A program made the translations under genes and the position numbers. DNA of 7,218 nt from assembly GCA_947175465.1 (NCBI GenBank), contig CAMWMY010000053.1:1-7218 (forward strand). The letters run 5' to 3'. This document shows, one piece after another, positions 5,887 to 7,218 of this stretch. Each line of letters starts with the position of its first letter. Positions within the stretch are counted from its first letter, which is position 1. The DNA is from an uncultured Erysipelotrichaceae bacterium (lineage in GTDB: Bacteria; Bacillota_I; Bacilli_A; Erysipelotrichales; Erysipelotrichaceae). The notes under the pieces were generated by a model. It was not told the DNA's origin. It was given only the letters and a program-made list of their open reading frames with translations, and ran no database searches.

Positions 5887-7140
5887 CTATTTTTTAACTT
5901 TCTTTAATATCTTATATACCATAAACCAAAACTTATGAACAGGAAGCATGAACGAACCTACTAGTTCTACAACTCTTCCTCCAAACCCACGTTTAAATGT
6001 ATATACTCCATAATCAGGTGCTGTTTCATCAAAAATACCACTAATTCCATAAAAGTTATAAATTTCATATCCCTTTTCCATAGCTTCTTGAATCATATGC
6101 CATTGAACAGCATAAGAACCTGAAAATTGCTTATACTTACTATAAGATCCTCCAGCTAGGTAAATGATCTCTTCCCCATATAGTACAAACATACCACCTG
6201 CTAATATCAATTCTTCTCCATCCACTAATAGTTGTTCTACTTCAGAAATCTTCTTTTGACAAACTTCTATATTTTCAAGTAACATTCTTTGTCTTTTCAA
6301 ATGTTTTTTACTATTTTCCCCTTCTTTTAGTACAGCTTCTATTTGTTTATATTCTTCTTGATCTCTAGCTAAAGTTTCTTTCTCTTTTTCAAGCCATTTT
6401 TTTATATTTAACTTTGCTACAACATATTTTATATGCTCTTTTCCAAAAGCTTCATACATTTCTTGATAATAAGATAAATCACGAGGTATAAAGCCTTTTC
6501 TTTTTCCTGTATGTTGCATCAGTTCAGTAAATACATCTAATTCATGTTCTGCTAATTCTTCTACTTGAACTCCATATTTATAACTACGTTGAATACTTCT
6601 ACGTGTTTGCTGGCTCATTTCTTTTAATATTGTATCTTTATCTTTATTTTTTAAAGGTAAAACAAACATCCATCTTACTTGCTTATCTTCATCAAACCCT
6701 TTTGTAAATCCTTCATGTAGAAACCCGAATTCAGAAAACATATTCATAATATCTTTATTAGAAAAACCATTTTCAACGATATTTCCATCAATATCTCTTT
6801 CAACATAAGGTATATAAGGATCCATATAAAAATAAAGGCATTTTTTCTTTTTTAAATATTGTTTTAATTCTTTAAGAAAAAATGTACAAACTTCTTTATT
6901 TTTATAATCGATCAAAAATCCACGCAATGCATGATAGATTCGAAATCCCATCATTGTAGAATAAGATAATAACATAGCAGTAGCTATGATTTGTTGCTTA
7001 TCTCTAAGTGCTACATACTCTATTTTCCATCCTTTTTTCTCTCTCAATGTCCCCATTTGTACAGTCTGCATAAAACATTTTCTTTGATATGTATTTTCAA
7101 ACTCTATAAATTCCTTTTCACTTATAGTACCGAATTCCAT
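5887..7140 (-). CDS. FemX/MurM-like aminoacyl-tRNA-dependent peptidoglycan branching ligase (FemAB family)
   Basis: This 417-residue cytosolic, membrane-associated enzyme has the usual FemABX length and plan. Family knowledge: these ligases move an amino acid from charged tRNA to the side chain of residue 3 of the lipid II stem peptide, starting the cross-bridge. Two GNAT-like halves are visible: about 1-150, and about 155-242 continuing at about 307-400. A highly charged Lys/Glu helical hairpin (about 243-306) is inserted in the second, as in FemA and FemX. Typical motifs are SQQTRRSIQRSYKYGV (176-191) and YNFYGISGIFDE (361-372) followed by YTFKRGFGG (380-388). The tail (about 396-417) is hydrophobic then Lys-rich and could touch the membrane. 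The start is fixed by an in-frame TAA two codons upstream. The amino acid used (Ala, Ser or Gly) cannot be read from the sequence. It may be the last gene of an operon that enters from the right edge. Confidence 0.9.
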   Translation of the reverse strand: MEFGTISEKEFIEFENTYQRKCFMQTVQMGTLREKKGWKIEYVALRDKQQIIATAMLLSYSTMMGFRIYHALRGFLIDYKNKEVCTFFLKELKQYLKKKKCLYFYMDPYIPYVERDIDGNIVENGFSNKDIMNMFSEFGFLHEGFTKGFDEDKQVRWMFVLPLKNKDKDTILKEMSQQTRRSIQRSYKYGVQVEELAEHELDVFTELMQHTGKRKGFIPRDLSYYQEMYEAFGKEHIKYVVAKLNIKKWLEKEKETLARDQEEYKQIEAVLKEGENSKKHLKRQRMLLENIEVCQKKISEVEQLLVDGEELILAGGMFVLYGEEIIYLAGGSYSKYKQFSGSYAVQWHMIQEAMEKGYEIYNFYGISGIFDETAPDYGVYTFKRGFGGRVVELVGSFMLPVHKFWFMVYKILKKVKK

Positions 7141-7217
7141 ATTTTAATATTCATCTCCTCCACATTTTTGTATTCCTTTTTTATTATCACTTCTCTTCTA
7201 TCTACTTCTATCCCAAG
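7122..7217 (-). CDS. Possible 3' end of an upstream gene overlapping the FemX-like start (partial)
   Basis: One minus-strand frame is open from the window edge for 31 codons and ends at a TAA (7122-7124), 19 bases inside the FemX-like gene. It begins LGIEVDRREVIIKK and ends MNIKIWNSVL. The codons are purine-rich, as in the other genes here, and the overlap resembles tight operon packing. The other two frames have stops within the first seven codons. The piece is too short to assign a family, and 31 open codons can occur by chance. Confidence 0.4.
   Translation of the reverse strand, partial: LGIEVDRREVIIKKEYKNVEEMNIKIWNSVL
7155..7161 (-). promoter_or_regulatory. Ribosome binding site of the FemX-like gene, unusually far from its ATG
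   Basis: GGAGGAG on the minus strand is the only Shine-Dalgarno-like element before the ATG at 7140, but 14 bases separate them, against 5-9 for the other genes here. An out-of-frame ATG directly follows it and is too close to use. No in-frame alternative exists because of the upstream TAA. Confidence 0.6.
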
Positions 7218-7218
7218 A

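Overview
The window is AT-rich (roughly one third G+C by eye) and every recognisable gene lies on the minus strand. Low G+C, strong AAGGAGG-type ribosome binding sites, simple hairpin-plus-T-run terminators, a FemX/MurM-type peptidoglycan branching enzyme and a Rib-repeat surface protein with a Gram-positive sorting signal all point to a low-GC Firmicute (Bacillota). The VQTGD form of the sorting signal and the style of the proteins suggest a gut-associated lineage such as Erysipelotrichia or a relative. That lineage call is inference; no rRNA or marker gene is present.

Layout in the direction of transcription (right to left). At the right edge (7217-7122) there may be the last 31 codons of an upstream gene whose stop overlaps the start of the next. 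Then comes a FemX/MurM-like aminoacyl-tRNA-dependent ligase (7140-5887), closed by a hairpin terminator (about 5840-5800). A gap of about 390 bases between coding regions (5493-5886) holds that terminator, a possible decayed small reading frame (5788-5639), a sigma-A-like promoter (5600-5572), a 7-bp inverted repeat and a 12-bp perfect palindrome in the predicted 5' leader, and a strong RBS. These lead into a 1033-residue secreted wall-anchored protein (5492-2391): signal peptide, about 540 residues of unrecognised beta-rich repetitive sequence, five Rib/alpha-like repeats, and a VQTGD sorting signal. A large two-part hairpin terminator (2384-2326) ends that transcript.

A second transcription unit has a perfect TATAAT box (2254-2249). 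It encodes a 576-residue fusion of a DUF2156 (LPG_synthase_C-like) domain and an Eis-like GNAT acetyltransferase (2224-494). A small glyoxalase I-like protein with all four predicted metal ligands follows (482-111), its RBS overlapping the stop codon of the fusion gene. A strong hairpin terminator (80-25) ends the unit.

Functionally, the right part is about the cell envelope: the FemX-like enzyme probably builds the peptidoglycan cross-bridge, and the Rib protein is probably attached to the wall by a sortase. The left unit looks like cytosolic modification and detoxification. The fusion protein and the FemX-like enzyme both belong to the GNAT-fold superfamily, which includes aminoacyl-tRNA-using transferases. 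I see no mobile element, CRISPR array, tRNA or rRNA. The least explained items are the N-terminal half of the surface protein, the DUF2156-GNAT fusion, and the leader of the surface-protein gene.
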